From Streptomyces catenulae (GTDB lineage Bacteria > Actinomycetota > Actinomycetes > Streptomycetales > Streptomycetaceae), in the NCBI RefSeq assembly GCF_000718015.1, contig NZ_JODY01000003.1:310001-374000 (forward strand): DNA of 64,000 nt, in the 5' to 3' direction. A program made the translations under genes and the position numbers. The notes beneath the pieces are model-generated. The model was not told the origin of the DNA. It did no database searches and was given only the letters and a program-made list of their open reading frames with translations. Position 1 is the first letter of the stretch. The number at the start of each line of letters is the position of its first letter. Below, piece by piece: positions 7,430 through 15,711 of the stretch.

Positions 7430-9040
7430 TCAGGGCTCGGCGGATATCTCCGGGCCGGGCGGCGCCGGGGCGGCCGAGGGCGGGGCGCCGACCAGCCCGT
7501 GCAACCGGCCCGTCGGACCGAGATCGAGACGGACGGTGTCGCTGTCGGCCGCGCCCCGCCCGCGCACCTCGCGCAGCCGCGCGCACAGCCACTCGTACGG
7601 GATGTCGAGCGCGACCGGCCCCTCGCCCGCGCTCTCCGGGCCCTCCGGCCGCTCCTGTCCGGGGGTGCGGACCGCCCCGGCGACGGAGACCAGACGGCCG
7701 TGTGGATCGAGCGCCGGTTCGTTGGGCCCGGCGGGGGAGACGCCCCGGATCCTGGCGCCGGGGGTGAACTCGACGCGGAACAGGGTGCCTTCCGGTCCGG
7801 ACGGTGCGCTGTCCGCGGGGGCGTCCGCTTCGCCGCTCCGGGTGCCCGCGTCACCGGTGCCGGTCGTCGCGTCCGCGGCTCCCGCCCGTTCCGCCGTCCG
7901 CAGCACCTCCTCCAGGTCGGCGAGGGTCGGGCAGCCGGTCGCGTCCCGGCGGTCGGCGGCCTCCTCCTCGGCGCGGACACCGTCGAGGACGTGCCGGTAG
8001 GCGGGCAGCCACTGCGCCCTGACCGCCTCCTTGACCCGCTGCTTCCGCCTGCCGTCGAACGTGGTCGGGTCGATCCGGGTGAAGTGCGGGGTCCAGCCGG
8101 GCCCGAAGTGGATCACGCCCCGCACCAGCGGCGCCCCGCCCTGCTCCGGACGGCGCAGCGGTGGATAGCCCGGGAAGACGGGCGGCGGACCGGGCGCCCC
8201 GGTGGCGGAGGCGGCACCGGCGTCCGCGGTGACCGCGCCCGCCCCGCCGTCGCCGGTCCGCGCCCCCTCCGCGCCGCCCAGGACCCGCGCCAGGATCGCA
8301 TCGCCCCGGACCCGGAAGGCCGCGTACTCCCGCTCGTCCGAGTAGACCAGCAGCAGGACGTGGTGCGGGGCGCGGCGCCGGATCAGCTGTTCCAGCTCCC
8401 AGAGCGTGCCCTCGGCGACACCGGTGCCCAGCACGACGATCCGCGCGTCGTCGATGAGCGCCGTGACCACCGGCTGCCAGTCGTCCCACGGGAGGTAGAG
8501 GCGGGCGGCGCCGGGCTGCGGCAGCCGCTCCTCGGGACGGCCGACGGCGATCACCCGGCCGAACGCCCGGAACATCCGGGTGAGGTTCTCCTCCGTCGTC
8601 AGCTGCTCGCCGCTGCGGTTGACGAAGTGCGGCCGGGCGGCCGGGGGCGGCAGGGACGCCGCGGGCCGGTCCACCGTGAACGGCCGCAGATAGAGCACGT
8701 ACGGCTCGCCGCGGGCCTCGTCCACCGTCCGCAGCACCCGTGCGCAGTGGCGCCGTCCGTGGCGCCGCAGCCGGGGCCCGGCCACCGTGGCGCCGGTGCT
8801 CGCGAGGAAGGCCACGGCGGCGATGAGCACCCGCTGCCACCCGGGCGTACCGAGCAGATCCTCGGGGAAGCGCGCCCGGCCCAACTGGGTGACGGCCGTG
8901 AGGAAGCCGAGCACGGCGACGACGTTCAGCGCCGAGCCGAGCAGGCGCAGCAGCAGGCCCCACGGCCGGTGCTGTCGGCGCAGCGGGGTGCCGAGCGGGG
9001 GGAAGGGCCGCCCGGACGGGGCATCGGTGTTCCCGTTCAT
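7430..9040 (-). CDS. Two-TM protein with TIR-like cytoplasmic domain and long acidic C-terminal region
   Basis: A 536-residue product starting at ATG 9040. Two hydrophobic helices lie near residues 28-50 and 65-87. The following region, about residues 105-235, has TIR/SEFIR-like spacing: strand YVLYLRPF, later FRAFGRVIAVG, then W-x(2)-V-V-x-A-L-I-D-D-A-R-I-V-V-L-G-T-G, a W-E-L-E helix at the position of the TIR catalytic glutamate, and a final VLLLVYSD strand. Beyond that is a low-complexity Gly/Ala-rich linker and a poorly conserved acidic region. I do not recognise a named family; the TIR-like call is an inference from motif order. It is the first gene of the operon with the 2TM and SLOG genes. 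No ribosome-binding site stands out before ATG 9040. Confidence 0.6.
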   Translation of the reverse strand: MNGNTDAPSGRPFPPLGTPLRRQHRPWGLLLRLLGSALNVVAVLGFLTAVTQLGRARFPEDLLGTPGWQRVLIAAVAFLASTGATVAGPRLRRHGRRHCARVLRTVDEARGEPYVLYLRPFTVDRPAASLPPPAARPHFVNRSGEQLTTEENLTRMFRAFGRVIAVGRPEERLPQPGAARLYLPWDDWQPVVTALIDDARIVVLGTGVAEGTLWELEQLIRRRAPHHVLLLVYSDEREYAAFRVRGDAILARVLGGAEGARTGDGGAGAVTADAGAASATGAPGPPPVFPGYPPLRRPEQGGAPLVRGVIHFGPGWTPHFTRIDPTTFDGRRKQRVKEAVRAQWLPAYRHVLDGVRAEEEAADRRDATGCPTLADLEEVLRTAERAGAADATTGTGDAGTRSGEADAPADSAPSGPEGTLFRVEFTPGARIRGVSPAGPNEPALDPHGRLVSVAGAVRTPGQERPEGPESAGEGPVALDIPYEWLCARLREVRGRGAADSDTVRLDLGPTGRLHGLVGAPPSAAPAPPGPEISAEP

Positions 9041-9349
9041 GAGGCCACTCACCCACACCCGCGCCGAGCGCCGCAAGGTCTGTGGACAACCCTCGCCGGA
9101 GGTCCAACCTCCCTGCCGGAGGCGCTCTTTGGCGGTGGATTCCCGGTCCGGCCGGACGTCCTCGGCCAGGTGTCGGCGGGTGGCGTCGTACGGGGTTCGA
9201 AACGCCCCGGTGTGGAAGGATTCCGGCACCGTCCGCGTCGGGCGGCCCCGGCGGACCCGCTCCGCACGGTGCCGTCGTGGCACGGCCGCCGGGCCCCGCC
9301 CGGCCGGTGCTCCCGGGCCCGCCCGTACGCCGAACAGAAGGAGCGCAGC
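9041..9349. other. 309-bp divergent intergenic region with one DnaA-box-like 9-mer
   Basis: This region lies between the TIR-like operon (minus) and the F420-dependent oxidoreductase (plus). It contains TGTGGACAA at 9081-9089, whose complement TTGTCCACA equals the DnaA box preferred in Streptomyces, 41 bp upstream of the operon start. It also contains a TTCGAA core at 9197-9202. No gene or RNA is evident, and the significance of either site is unproven. Confidence 0.4.
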
Positions 9350-10351
9350 GTGGACTTCGGAGTCGTTCTGCAGACCGATCCGCCCGCATCGTCCGTGGTG
9401 GGGCTGATGCGCCGGGCCGAGCGGAGGGGGTTCCGCTACGGCTGGACCTTCGACTCCGCCGTCCTGTGGCAGGAGCCGTTCGTCATCCACAGCCGCATCC
9501 TGGAACACACCGAGCGGCTCATCGTGGGCCCCATGGTCACCAACCCCTCGACCCGTACCCCGGAGGTCACCGCCTCCACCTTCGCCACCCTCAACGACAT
9601 GTACGGCAACCGCACCGTCTGCGGGATCGGCCGGGGCGACTCCGCGATGCGGGTCGCGGGGCGGCCGCCCAACACCCTGGCCCGGCTGGGCGAGTCGATC
9701 GGCGTGATCCGGGACCTCGCCGAGGGCCGCGAGGCCGACGTCGGCGGCCACCGGCTGCGCCTCCCCTGGGTCCGCGACGGTCGACTGCCCGTCTGGATGG
9801 GCGCGTACGGGCCCAAGGCGCTGGCCATGGCCGGGCGGCTGGCCGACGGGTTCATCCTCCAGCTCGCCGACCCCTACCTCACCGAATGGATGGTCAAGGC
9901 GGTGCGTGACGCGGCGGCGGACGCGGGCCGCGATCCGGCCGAGGTAACGGTCTGTGTGGCCGCGCCCGCCTATGTCGGCGACGATCTCGCGCACGCCCGG
10001 GAGCAGTGCCGCTGGTTCGGCGGGATGGTCGGCAACCACGTCGCCGACCTCGTCGCCCGGTACGGCGCGCACTCCGGCGCCGTCCCGGAGGAGCTGACCG
10101 CGTACATCGAGAAGCGCGCCGGGTACGACTACTCCCACCACGGCCGGACCGGCAACCCCGACACCGCCTTCGTGCCGGACGCCGTCGTCGACCGCTTCTG
10201 CCTGCTCGGACCGGCCGAGGCCCACATCGAGAAGCTGCGGCGGCTGCGGGAGCTGGGCGTCGACCAGTTCGCGCTCTACGCCATGCACGACGCGAAGGAA
10301 GAGGTCATCGACGCGTACGGGGAGCAGATCATCCCGGCGCTGACCGACTGA
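9350..10351 (+). CDS. F420-dependent LLM-class oxidoreductase (TIGR03842-like)
   Basis: A 333-residue luciferase-like monooxygenase-fold protein that would use reduced cofactor F420 rather than FMN. Diagnostic segments are the N-terminal MDFGVVLQTDPPA, the GMGRGDSAxR-type loop seen as GIGRGDSAMRVAG, the VWMGAYGPKALAMAGRLADGFILQL strand-helix, and a C terminus running to GVDQFALYAMHD. GTG 9350 is preceded by AGAAGGAG. From memory this subfamily is often encoded directly beside dihydropyrimidinase in Streptomyces and is suspected to act on pyrimidine or hydantoin catabolism. In this genome a MerR gene and a three-gene SLOG/2TM/TIR-like operon separate them. Substrate unknown. Confidence 0.9.
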   Translation: MDFGVVLQTDPPASSVVGLMRRAERRGFRYGWTFDSAVLWQEPFVIHSRILEHTERLIVGPMVTNPSTRTPEVTASTFATLNDMYGNRTVCGIGRGDSAMRVAGRPPNTLARLGESIGVIRDLAEGREADVGGHRLRLPWVRDGRLPVWMGAYGPKALAMAGRLADGFILQLADPYLTEWMVKAVRDAAADAGRDPAEVTVCVAAPAYVGDDLAHAREQCRWFGGMVGNHVADLVARYGAHSGAVPEELTAYIEKRAGYDYSHHGRTGNPDTAFVPDAVVDRFCLLGPAEAHIEKLRRLRELGVDQFALYAMHDAKEEVIDAYGEQIIPALTD

Positions 10352-10470
10352 GGCGCCGACCGGCCCGGGCGCCGACCGGCTTGAGGGGGCGCCCGGCCCG
10401 GGGCCGCGCGCCCCGCCGGGCCCCGGGCGCGCCCGTCCCGGAGTCGCGCCCGGGGCGCCCCCGGACACAC

Positions 10471-10501
10471 CACGGGCCCGGCCGGAACGACCGGGCCCGT
10501 G
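10471..10501. terminator. Bidirectional hairpin terminator
   Basis: A perfect 11-bp stem, CACGGGCCCGG (10471-10481) against CCGGGCCCGTG (10491-10501), with a 9-nt loop. It lies between the convergent F420 oxidoreductase (ends 10351) and the VWA-partner gene (ends 10529). No U-tract follows, as is usual in Streptomyces. Confidence 0.75.
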
Positions 10502-10528
10502 GCACATGGAGGCGGAACCTCCGCCGGA

Positions 10529-11407
10529 TCAGACGCCCGGCGGTACCCGGGACGGGCGGCCGCGTCCGGCGGTGAGGCGGTACCCGGCGATGCCCGTCAG
10601 GGCCGCCGCGACACCGCCCGCCGCCGTCCAGATCCAGCGGTCGGACCACCAGCCGGAGCTCCAGCCACCGTCCGGCTCGGCCGCCGTCGCGGCGCTCGCC
10701 GAGGACGCCGACGGGCTCGGCGAGGGACTGTCCGACGCGTCGTCACCGGCCTGGTCCTGCGTGTCGGAGACGGTCGCCCCCGGGACGAGCGGCGCGGCCA
10801 GCGCCCCGTCCACGGCATGGGCGCCGCCCGCGTCCGTGACGTCCGCGGTCACCTCGGCACGCACCGGCAGCCCCAGGTCCTCCTGCGGCTGCTCGGTGGT
10901 GGTCAGCCGCAGGTAGTAGCGGCCCGGCAGCGGATCGTCGGACCACGGCTCCGCCCATCCGCGGACGGTCCGCAGGGTGCACGCCAGCTCCACCGACGTG
11001 GCGTCGGCCGCCACCGTCCGCGCCTGCATGCCGTAGCGGCACGCCTGACGGCGCCGCAGCCCGTCGTACACGTCCAGCCGCCAGGTGGCCTCGCCGTGCC
11101 GCGCCGACTCGGGGAGCTTCACCTTCGCCCGGACCGTCGCGTCCTGCCCCTGGTCGAGGGGGACCGCCCAGTACAGGTAGTCGCCCGTGGAGGCGTCGGC
11201 GGTGGCGCGCTGACCGGGCAGCATCAGCGCGGCCGTACGGAACGACGTGCCCGCCTCGGTCGGCGCGGGCGCCTCACCGTCGGACCCCGGGCTCGGGGAG
11301 CCGTCGGAAGCCGTCGGCGTCGGGTCGTCGGCGAGGGCCGGTGCGGCCGCGGCGAACAGGGAACCGGCGGTGAGCAGCGCCGCCGTCAGGGTGCGCAGGG
11401 TCCGCAT
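10529..11407 (-). CDS. Secreted, membrane-anchored protein, partner of VWA protein
   Basis: The 292-residue protein has an N-terminal signal peptide (MRTLRTLTAALLTAGSLFAA, cleavage near APALA-DD), a Ser/Pro/Thr-rich stretch, a globular beta-rich region with two cysteines that could pair (QACRYG and ELACTL), a second low-complexity segment (SDSPSPSPSASSASA), and a C-terminal transmembrane helix (IWTAAGGVAAALTGIAGYRL) followed by a basic tail. It is thus a type I surface protein. Its start codon overlaps the stop of the upstream VWA gene (TGATG at 11405-11409), implying translational coupling and a shared complex. I do not recognise an enzyme domain. The hairpin at 10471-10501 ends the transcript. 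Confidence 0.82.
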   Translation of the reverse strand: MRTLRTLTAALLTAGSLFAAAAPALADDPTPTASDGSPSPGSDGEAPAPTEAGTSFRTAALMLPGQRATADASTGDYLYWAVPLDQGQDATVRAKVKLPESARHGEATWRLDVYDGLRRRQACRYGMQARTVAADATSVELACTLRTVRGWAEPWSDDPLPGRYYLRLTTTEQPQEDLGLPVRAEVTADVTDAGGAHAVDGALAAPLVPGATVSDTQDQAGDDASDSPSPSPSASSASAATAAEPDGGWSSGWWSDRWIWTAAGGVAAALTGIAGYRLTAGRGRPSRVPPGV

Positions 11408-12678
11408 CAGTTGGTCCTCCAGACGGAGATGCGCCAGCGGGAGATCCAGCCCCACACGAGGCCGCCCACCAGACCGGCCAGGGCGAGGGTGACCAGCAGC
11501 CACCAGCCGCGGCCCAGCCCGAAGGCGGCCGGGTCGGCGGCGGCGCGCGGCCCGTCCACCACGTCGACGGCCAGCTCGACGGGGAGCCCCGGGTCCCGCT
11601 TGACCGACGCCGGTGCGGAGAAGGAGTTGCTGACCTGGAGGCAGACCGTCTCGGCGGGCGGGGTGTCGCTGCCGTCCGGCGCGTCCTCGTCCGCCTTCGG
11701 GTAACGCAGCCCGGTGGAGAGGACGTCGGTGCGCCCGTCGCCCGCCTCGGAGCCGCGGACGATCTCCCGGCCGTGGACGGTCACCGCCCGCAGCAGCACG
11801 CCGTAGTCGTTGTCGACGGCCCGGTCGGCGGCGACGCTCACCGAGGCCCGCAGCTCCTGGCCGGGGCGGACGTCGACGCGGTACCAGCGGTGCTCGCCGA
11901 AGCGCTCCCGGTCGTTGTAGAGACCGGGCTTCAGCTCGGGTGCCTTGGTGCACTCCGCGGCGCCCTCGGTCGCCACCGGTGTCACCACCGGATCGGCCGC
12001 CCGGTCCACCAACTGGTGCACCCGCTTGCGGAGCTGATCGGTGTGGTGGACGGAGGTGTACGTACCGCCGGTGGCCTCCGCGATGCAGCTGAGCTGCTTA
12101 CGGGTCTTGGCGTCCGGCAGCAGACCGAGCGTGTCGACGGTGAGGTGGATGCCCTTGGCGGCGATGTCGCGCGCCACCTCGCAGGGGTCGAGCGGCTGGC
12201 AGGTGTCCTCGCCGTCGGTGATCAGGACGATCCGGGCCGAGTCGCCGCCCTTGAGGTCGTCCGCGGCGGCGAGCAGCGACGGGCCGATCGGCGTCCAGCC
12301 CGTGGGGGCCAGCGTGGCGACCGCCGCCTTGGCGTCGTTCCGGTCGAGCGGGCCGACCGGGTAGAGCAGCTTGGTGTCCTTGCAGCCGACCTGGCGGTCC
12401 TCGCCGCGGTAGTTGGCGCCGAGGGTGCGGATGCCCAGCTCGACATCGCCGGGCACCGCGTCCAGCACCTCGTTGAAGGCGGTCTTCGCCGCCGTCATCC
12501 GGGTCTGGCCGTCGAGGTCGCGGGCGCGCATGGAGCCGCTGACGTCGAGGACCAGCTCGACCTTCGGGGTGGGCTGCGCGTCCGGCTCACCGGCCGCGGC
12601 GGGTGTGGGGAGCAGGCCGACGGCCACCGTGGCGAGCAGGCCGCACACCCCGGCCGCCAGCCGCTTTCTTATGATCAT
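11407..12678 (-). CDS. Secreted VWA-domain protein with C-terminal membrane anchor
   Basis: A 423-residue protein with a signal peptide (residues 1-29, AAA-GEPDA), a von Willebrand factor type A domain (about 38-230) and a C-terminal transmembrane helix (WWLLVTLALAGLVGGLVWGW) before a short basic tail. The metal-ion-dependent adhesion site is intact: D45-x-S47-x-S49 (DVSGSM), a TP turn in GWTPIG, and TDGED. Extracellular cysteines (VGCKDTK, DTCQPLDPCEV, LSCIAEA, AECTK) suggest disulfides. VWA proteins of this type hold adhesive or chaperone-like surface complexes; the coupled downstream gene is the obvious partner. The start at ATG 12678 is preceded by TACGAT and a 6-nt gap, so the mRNA is probably leaderless. 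Confidence 0.9.
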   Translation of the reverse strand: MIIRKRLAAGVCGLLATVAVGLLPTPAAAGEPDAQPTPKVELVLDVSGSMRARDLDGQTRMTAAKTAFNEVLDAVPGDVELGIRTLGANYRGEDRQVGCKDTKLLYPVGPLDRNDAKAAVATLAPTGWTPIGPSLLAAADDLKGGDSARIVLITDGEDTCQPLDPCEVARDIAAKGIHLTVDTLGLLPDAKTRKQLSCIAEATGGTYTSVHHTDQLRKRVHQLVDRAADPVVTPVATEGAAECTKAPELKPGLYNDRERFGEHRWYRVDVRPGQELRASVSVAADRAVDNDYGVLLRAVTVHGREIVRGSEAGDGRTDVLSTGLRYPKADEDAPDGSDTPPAETVCLQVSNSFSAPASVKRDPGLPVELAVDVVDGPRAAADPAAFGLGRGWWLLVTLALAGLVGGLVWGWISRWRISVWRTN

Positions 12679-12684
12679 CGACGG

Positions 12685-12690
12685 ATCGTA
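12685..12690 (-). promoter_or_regulatory. -10 hexamer TACGAT, leaderless promoter of the VWA operon
   Basis: TACGAT on the minus strand ends 6 nt before ATG 12678. A transcript starting about 6-7 nt after the hexamer would begin at the start codon. No Shine-Dalgarno sequence lies in the gap. No good -35 was identified. Confidence 0.5.
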
Positions 12691-12781
12691 TGGAGGATTC
12701 GCCGCCGAAACAAAACGGCCCGTCAGATACCGGACGCGGCCCGCCGGACGCCGCCACGGCCGCCCGGCCCCGCCTCTTCCG

Positions 12782-13846
12782 CTACGGCACCCGCGCCGTC
12801 CACTCCGCGTCGGCGAACTTCGTCCGCACCAGCTCCTCGGCGCGCGCCAGCTCCGCGTCGGTGACCGCGCCGCGGGTCAGACCGTACCGGTCGCGGAACG
12901 AGCCGATCATCCGCGCGATGACCTCCTCGCGCGCCAGCCCCGTCTGCCGCCGCAGCGGATCGACCCGCTTCTTCGCGCTCTTCGTGCCCTTGTCGGACAG
13001 CTTCTCCTTGCCGATGCGCAGCACGTCGAGCATCTTCTCCGCGTCGATGTCGTACGACATGGTGACGTGGTGCAGCACCGCGCCGGGCCCGCCGTCCGGG
13101 CCGACCATCCGCTTCTGCGCGGCGCCCGCGACCTTGCCGACCTCGGTGGCGATGTCGTTGAGCGGCTGGTACCACGCCCGGATGCCCATGTCGCCGAGGG
13201 CGCCGAGGACCCAGTCGTCGAGATAGGCGTAGCTGTCCGCGAACGACAGACCGGAGACCAGCGCCTCCGGGACGGCCAGGGAGTACGTGATGGTGCTCTG
13301 CGGCTCGGCGAACATCGCGCCGCCGCCGGAGATCCGGCGCACGACCGTGACGCCGTGCCGGGCGGTGCCCTCGGCGTCGACCTCGTTGCGCAGCGACTGG
13401 AAGCTGCCGATGATCACGGCGGGGGAGTCCCACTCCCAGACCCGCAGCGTCGGCGCCCGGCGGCCCGCCGCCACCTCCGCCGTGATGACCTCGTCGAGCG
13501 CCATGTGGAGGGCGGGCGGCTGCGGTTCGTCGTGGATCAGCTGCCAGTCGTAGTCGCCCCACTCGGTGGCCTGCGCCAGCGCCCGCCGTACGGCGATCGC
13601 GACGCCCTCGGCCGTCAGCCCGAACATCACCGTGTCCTTCGGCAGCGCCGCGGTGATCCGGGCGGCGAGCCCCGCCGCGTCCGTGGTGGCGGGGGCGCCC
13701 TCCAGCGCGTTGTCGATCGCGCCGATCGCCTCGTCCGGCTCCAGGAAGAAGTCACCGGCCACCCGGACGTGCCGCAGCACGCCGCCCGCCACGTCCAGAT
13801 CCACCACGACGAGCTTGCCGCCGGGAACCTTGTACTCGCCGTGCAC
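12782..13846 (-). CDS. Lipoate-protein ligase A family protein with N-terminal accessory (LplB-like) domain
   Basis: The 354-residue product starts at GTG 13846 with GGAGG about 10 nt upstream. Residues 1-90 (GEYKVPGGKLVVVDLDV, VAGDFFLEPDEA, I-x-N-A-L-E-G-A) match the small accessory domain that forms the C terminus of E. coli LplA or is a separate LplB in archaea. Residues about 100-345 are the biotin/lipoate ligase catalytic fold: R-R-I-S-G-G-G-A, then the K-V-A-G-A-A-Q-K-R segment carrying the catalytic lysine. The histidine that usually follows the GGGA motif is not evident (GGGAMFAEP), so substrate use may differ from classical lipoate ligase. It would acylate lipoyl domains of 2-oxoacid dehydrogenases or glycine cleavage H protein. 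The gene stands alone between a leaderless VWA gene and a divergent 2TM gene. Confidence 0.85.
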   Translation of the reverse strand: MHGEYKVPGGKLVVVDLDVAGGVLRHVRVAGDFFLEPDEAIGAIDNALEGAPATTDAAGLAARITAALPKDTVMFGLTAEGVAIAVRRALAQATEWGDYDWQLIHDEPQPPALHMALDEVITAEVAAGRRAPTLRVWEWDSPAVIIGSFQSLRNEVDAEGTARHGVTVVRRISGGGAMFAEPQSTITYSLAVPEALVSGLSFADSYAYLDDWVLGALGDMGIRAWYQPLNDIATEVGKVAGAAQKRMVGPDGGPGAVLHHVTMSYDIDAEKMLDVLRIGKEKLSDKGTKSAKKRVDPLRRQTGLAREEVIARMIGSFRDRYGLTRGAVTDAELARAEELVRTKFADAEWTARVP

Positions 13847-14081
13847 CGTGCCGCCTCCGCGCCGCCGTCGGCCGCACCGGCCGAGAACCGTCCTGTTTGT
13901 CCCACCGTAACCGAGACCGGTGACAACCGGACCCGTCCGTCTGTTCGGGCCCGGCGCCGCCGCCCCGCACCAGGTCACAGGCGTGCGGCGGCAACTCCCG
14001 GGCCCCCGGCGGGGCTTGGCGGCCCTGGCCAGAGCCGTCCCCCAACTCCTACGATGCGGGGGAACGGGGAGGGGGAACGAC

Positions 14082-15032
14082 GTGGTGCAGCGTGTGGGAC
14101 GGGTGGAGTTCGGCGTCGCCTGGGTGATCAGGAACCTCGACGTACTGATCGCCGTGGGGCTCGGTCTGACCATCGGCATGATGGACGTCTTCGGCGACGT
14201 CATCAGCGACGACGTGTCGTCCGGTGCGACGCTCCTGGTGCTCGGCACCCTCGCGGTCGGCTCGATGACGGAGAGACTGCGTCGCAAGTCCGACATCGAG
14301 GAGGCGTCCGCGGACACCCGCCGCGCCCTGGAGGACCTCGCCATGGTCCGCTCGCTGTCGGGCGACGAGGTCGGCGACGCCCTGGAGCGGGCCCGCGCCC
14401 AGACCAACCGCTGGTCCTTCAAGGGCGGCACCGGCACCTATCTGCGCGCCGTGACGCTGCCGCGCTGCGTGGCGACCGCCACCCGCCAGCGCGCCCAGCT
14501 CAGCGTCAAGATCGACATCATCAACCCGGCCGACGAGCGCACCTGCGCCGCCTACGCCCGCTTCCGCCAGACCTTCGCGCACCGCCGCAACGACGACACC
14601 GCGCACGCCTGGACCGTCGACCGCACCCGCAAGGAGGCGTACGCCACGGTCCTGGCCGCCTGCTGGTACCGCCAGCGGCTCGACACCCTGGAGATCAGCG
14701 TCCACCTCTCCTCGGGCGTCCCCACCCTCCGCTTCGACCTCTCCGAGTCCTGCCTGATCATCACCCAGGACGACCCCAACCGCGTCAACCTCCTCGTCCC
14801 CCGCGACCGGCCGCTCTACGACTACTACGTCACCGAGCTGCACCAGAGCCGCGAACAGGCCGTCCACCTCAGCCTGCGCGACGCCGCCCCGCTCAGCGAC
14901 GAGCCCACCGTCGACGAGGTCCGCGCGGTCTTCGACGACGTCGCGCTGCCGCTGCCCTCGGTCTTCGGCGACACCGACGTCGCGGAGATCATCGACAAGG
15001 CCCTGCACGCCGAGGACCCCTACCGGAGGTGA
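14082..15032 (+). CDS. Two-TM membrane protein with conserved cytoplasmic domain of unknown function
   Basis: A 316-residue protein from GTG 14082 with a purine-rich GGGGAGGGGG upstream. Two hydrophobic helices (IRNLDVLIAVGLGLTIGMMDVF and ATLLVLGTLAVGSM, residues about 17-62) are followed by a charged coiled-coil (ERLRRKSDIEEASADTRRALEDL). The soluble domain opens with N-R-W-S-F-K-G-G-T-G-T-Y-L-R-A-V-T-L-P, then V-K-I-D-I-I-N-P and an A-C-W-Y-R-Q-R motif. The WxFxGGTGxYxRxVTLP pattern is familiar from uncharacterised actinobacterial membrane proteins, but I cannot give it a function. It heads an operon with a cupin-like protein (19-bp gap) and an inositol-monophosphatase-family protein (overlapping). 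A hexamer TACGAT at 14050-14055 may be its -10. Confidence 0.75.
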   Translation: MVQRVGRVEFGVAWVIRNLDVLIAVGLGLTIGMMDVFGDVISDDVSSGATLLVLGTLAVGSMTERLRRKSDIEEASADTRRALEDLAMVRSLSGDEVGDALERARAQTNRWSFKGGTGTYLRAVTLPRCVATATRQRAQLSVKIDIINPADERTCAAYARFRQTFAHRRNDDTAHAWTVDRTRKEAYATVLAACWYRQRLDTLEISVHLSSGVPTLRFDLSESCLIITQDDPNRVNLLVPRDRPLYDYYVTELHQSREQAVHLSLRDAAPLSDEPTVDEVRAVFDDVALPLPSVFGDTDVAEIIDKALHAEDPYRR

Positions 15033-15051
15033 GACGCCCCGGGCGCGGCTC

Positions 15052-15711
15052 ATGGACTACGACACGCTCGACCGACTGCTCCGGCCCGGCACGCCGCCCG
15101 AGGCGCCGCGCGCCGGGATCACCCGCGTCCTGGAGGACATCGCCCGCGGCAGACGGCAGCTCCGCGCAGTCCACCACCCGCTCGGCTTCCTCTGCCTGCC
15201 GCTGGTCCGCGACGGCGCCCGCGGCGTCTGCGTCCACCTCTTCGGCACCGGCGCCCGCCCCGACCCCACCGCCGCCCCCATGCACGCCCACAGCTGGGAG
15301 CTGCGCAGCTACGTCCTCTACGGCCGGGTCGGCAACCTCCCCGTCACCGTGACCGACGCCGCGCAGGCCCCCACCCACCGCATCTTCGAGGTCATCAGCG
15401 CTCCCTCCGGCGTCGACGAACTGCGCCCCACCCCCCGCCTGGTGCGCTGCGAGCCGGGACCCGCCGCCGCCAGCGGCAGCGGGGAGACGTACAGCCTGCC
15501 GGCGGGTGAGTTCCACGCCACCGTCGTCACCCGCGACGAGCCCGCCGCCACGCTGGTGCTCGGCCGGTCGCTGCCCGGCCACACCGACCTCTCCCTGGGC
15601 CCCCTGCACGGCCACGGCCACCGTACGGTGCGCCGGTTGTGCGGCGCGGAACACACCGAACGGACCGTCCGCACAGCACTCAGGAGGATCCATGCCGAGC
15701 AGCGCGAGTGA
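15052..15711 (+). CDS. Cupin-like protein in 2TM/IMPase operon
   Basis: A 219-residue protein that begins at ATG 15052. The central part has a small beta-barrel pattern of the cupin or cysteine-dioxygenase-like type: P-M-H-A-H-S-W-E-L-R-S-Y-V-L-Y-G-R-V, then a later S-L-P-A-G-E-F-H-A-T-V-V. The histidines of HAHSWE and the EFH of the second motif fit the 2-His-1-Glu plus His metal ligands. I infer metal binding and perhaps small-molecule oxidation, isomerisation or sensing; no substrate can be named. The C terminus overlaps the start of the next gene by 20 bp. Co-transcription with a 2TM protein and a phosphatase is the main functional clue. Confidence 0.65.
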   Translation: MDYDTLDRLLRPGTPPEAPRAGITRVLEDIARGRRQLRAVHHPLGFLCLPLVRDGARGVCVHLFGTGARPDPTAAPMHAHSWELRSYVLYGRVGNLPVTVTDAAQAPTHRIFEVISAPSGVDELRPTPRLVRCEPGPAAASGSGETYSLPAGEFHATVVTRDEPAATLVLGRSLPGHTDLSLGPLHGHGHRTVRRLCGAEHTERTVRTALRRIHAEQRE

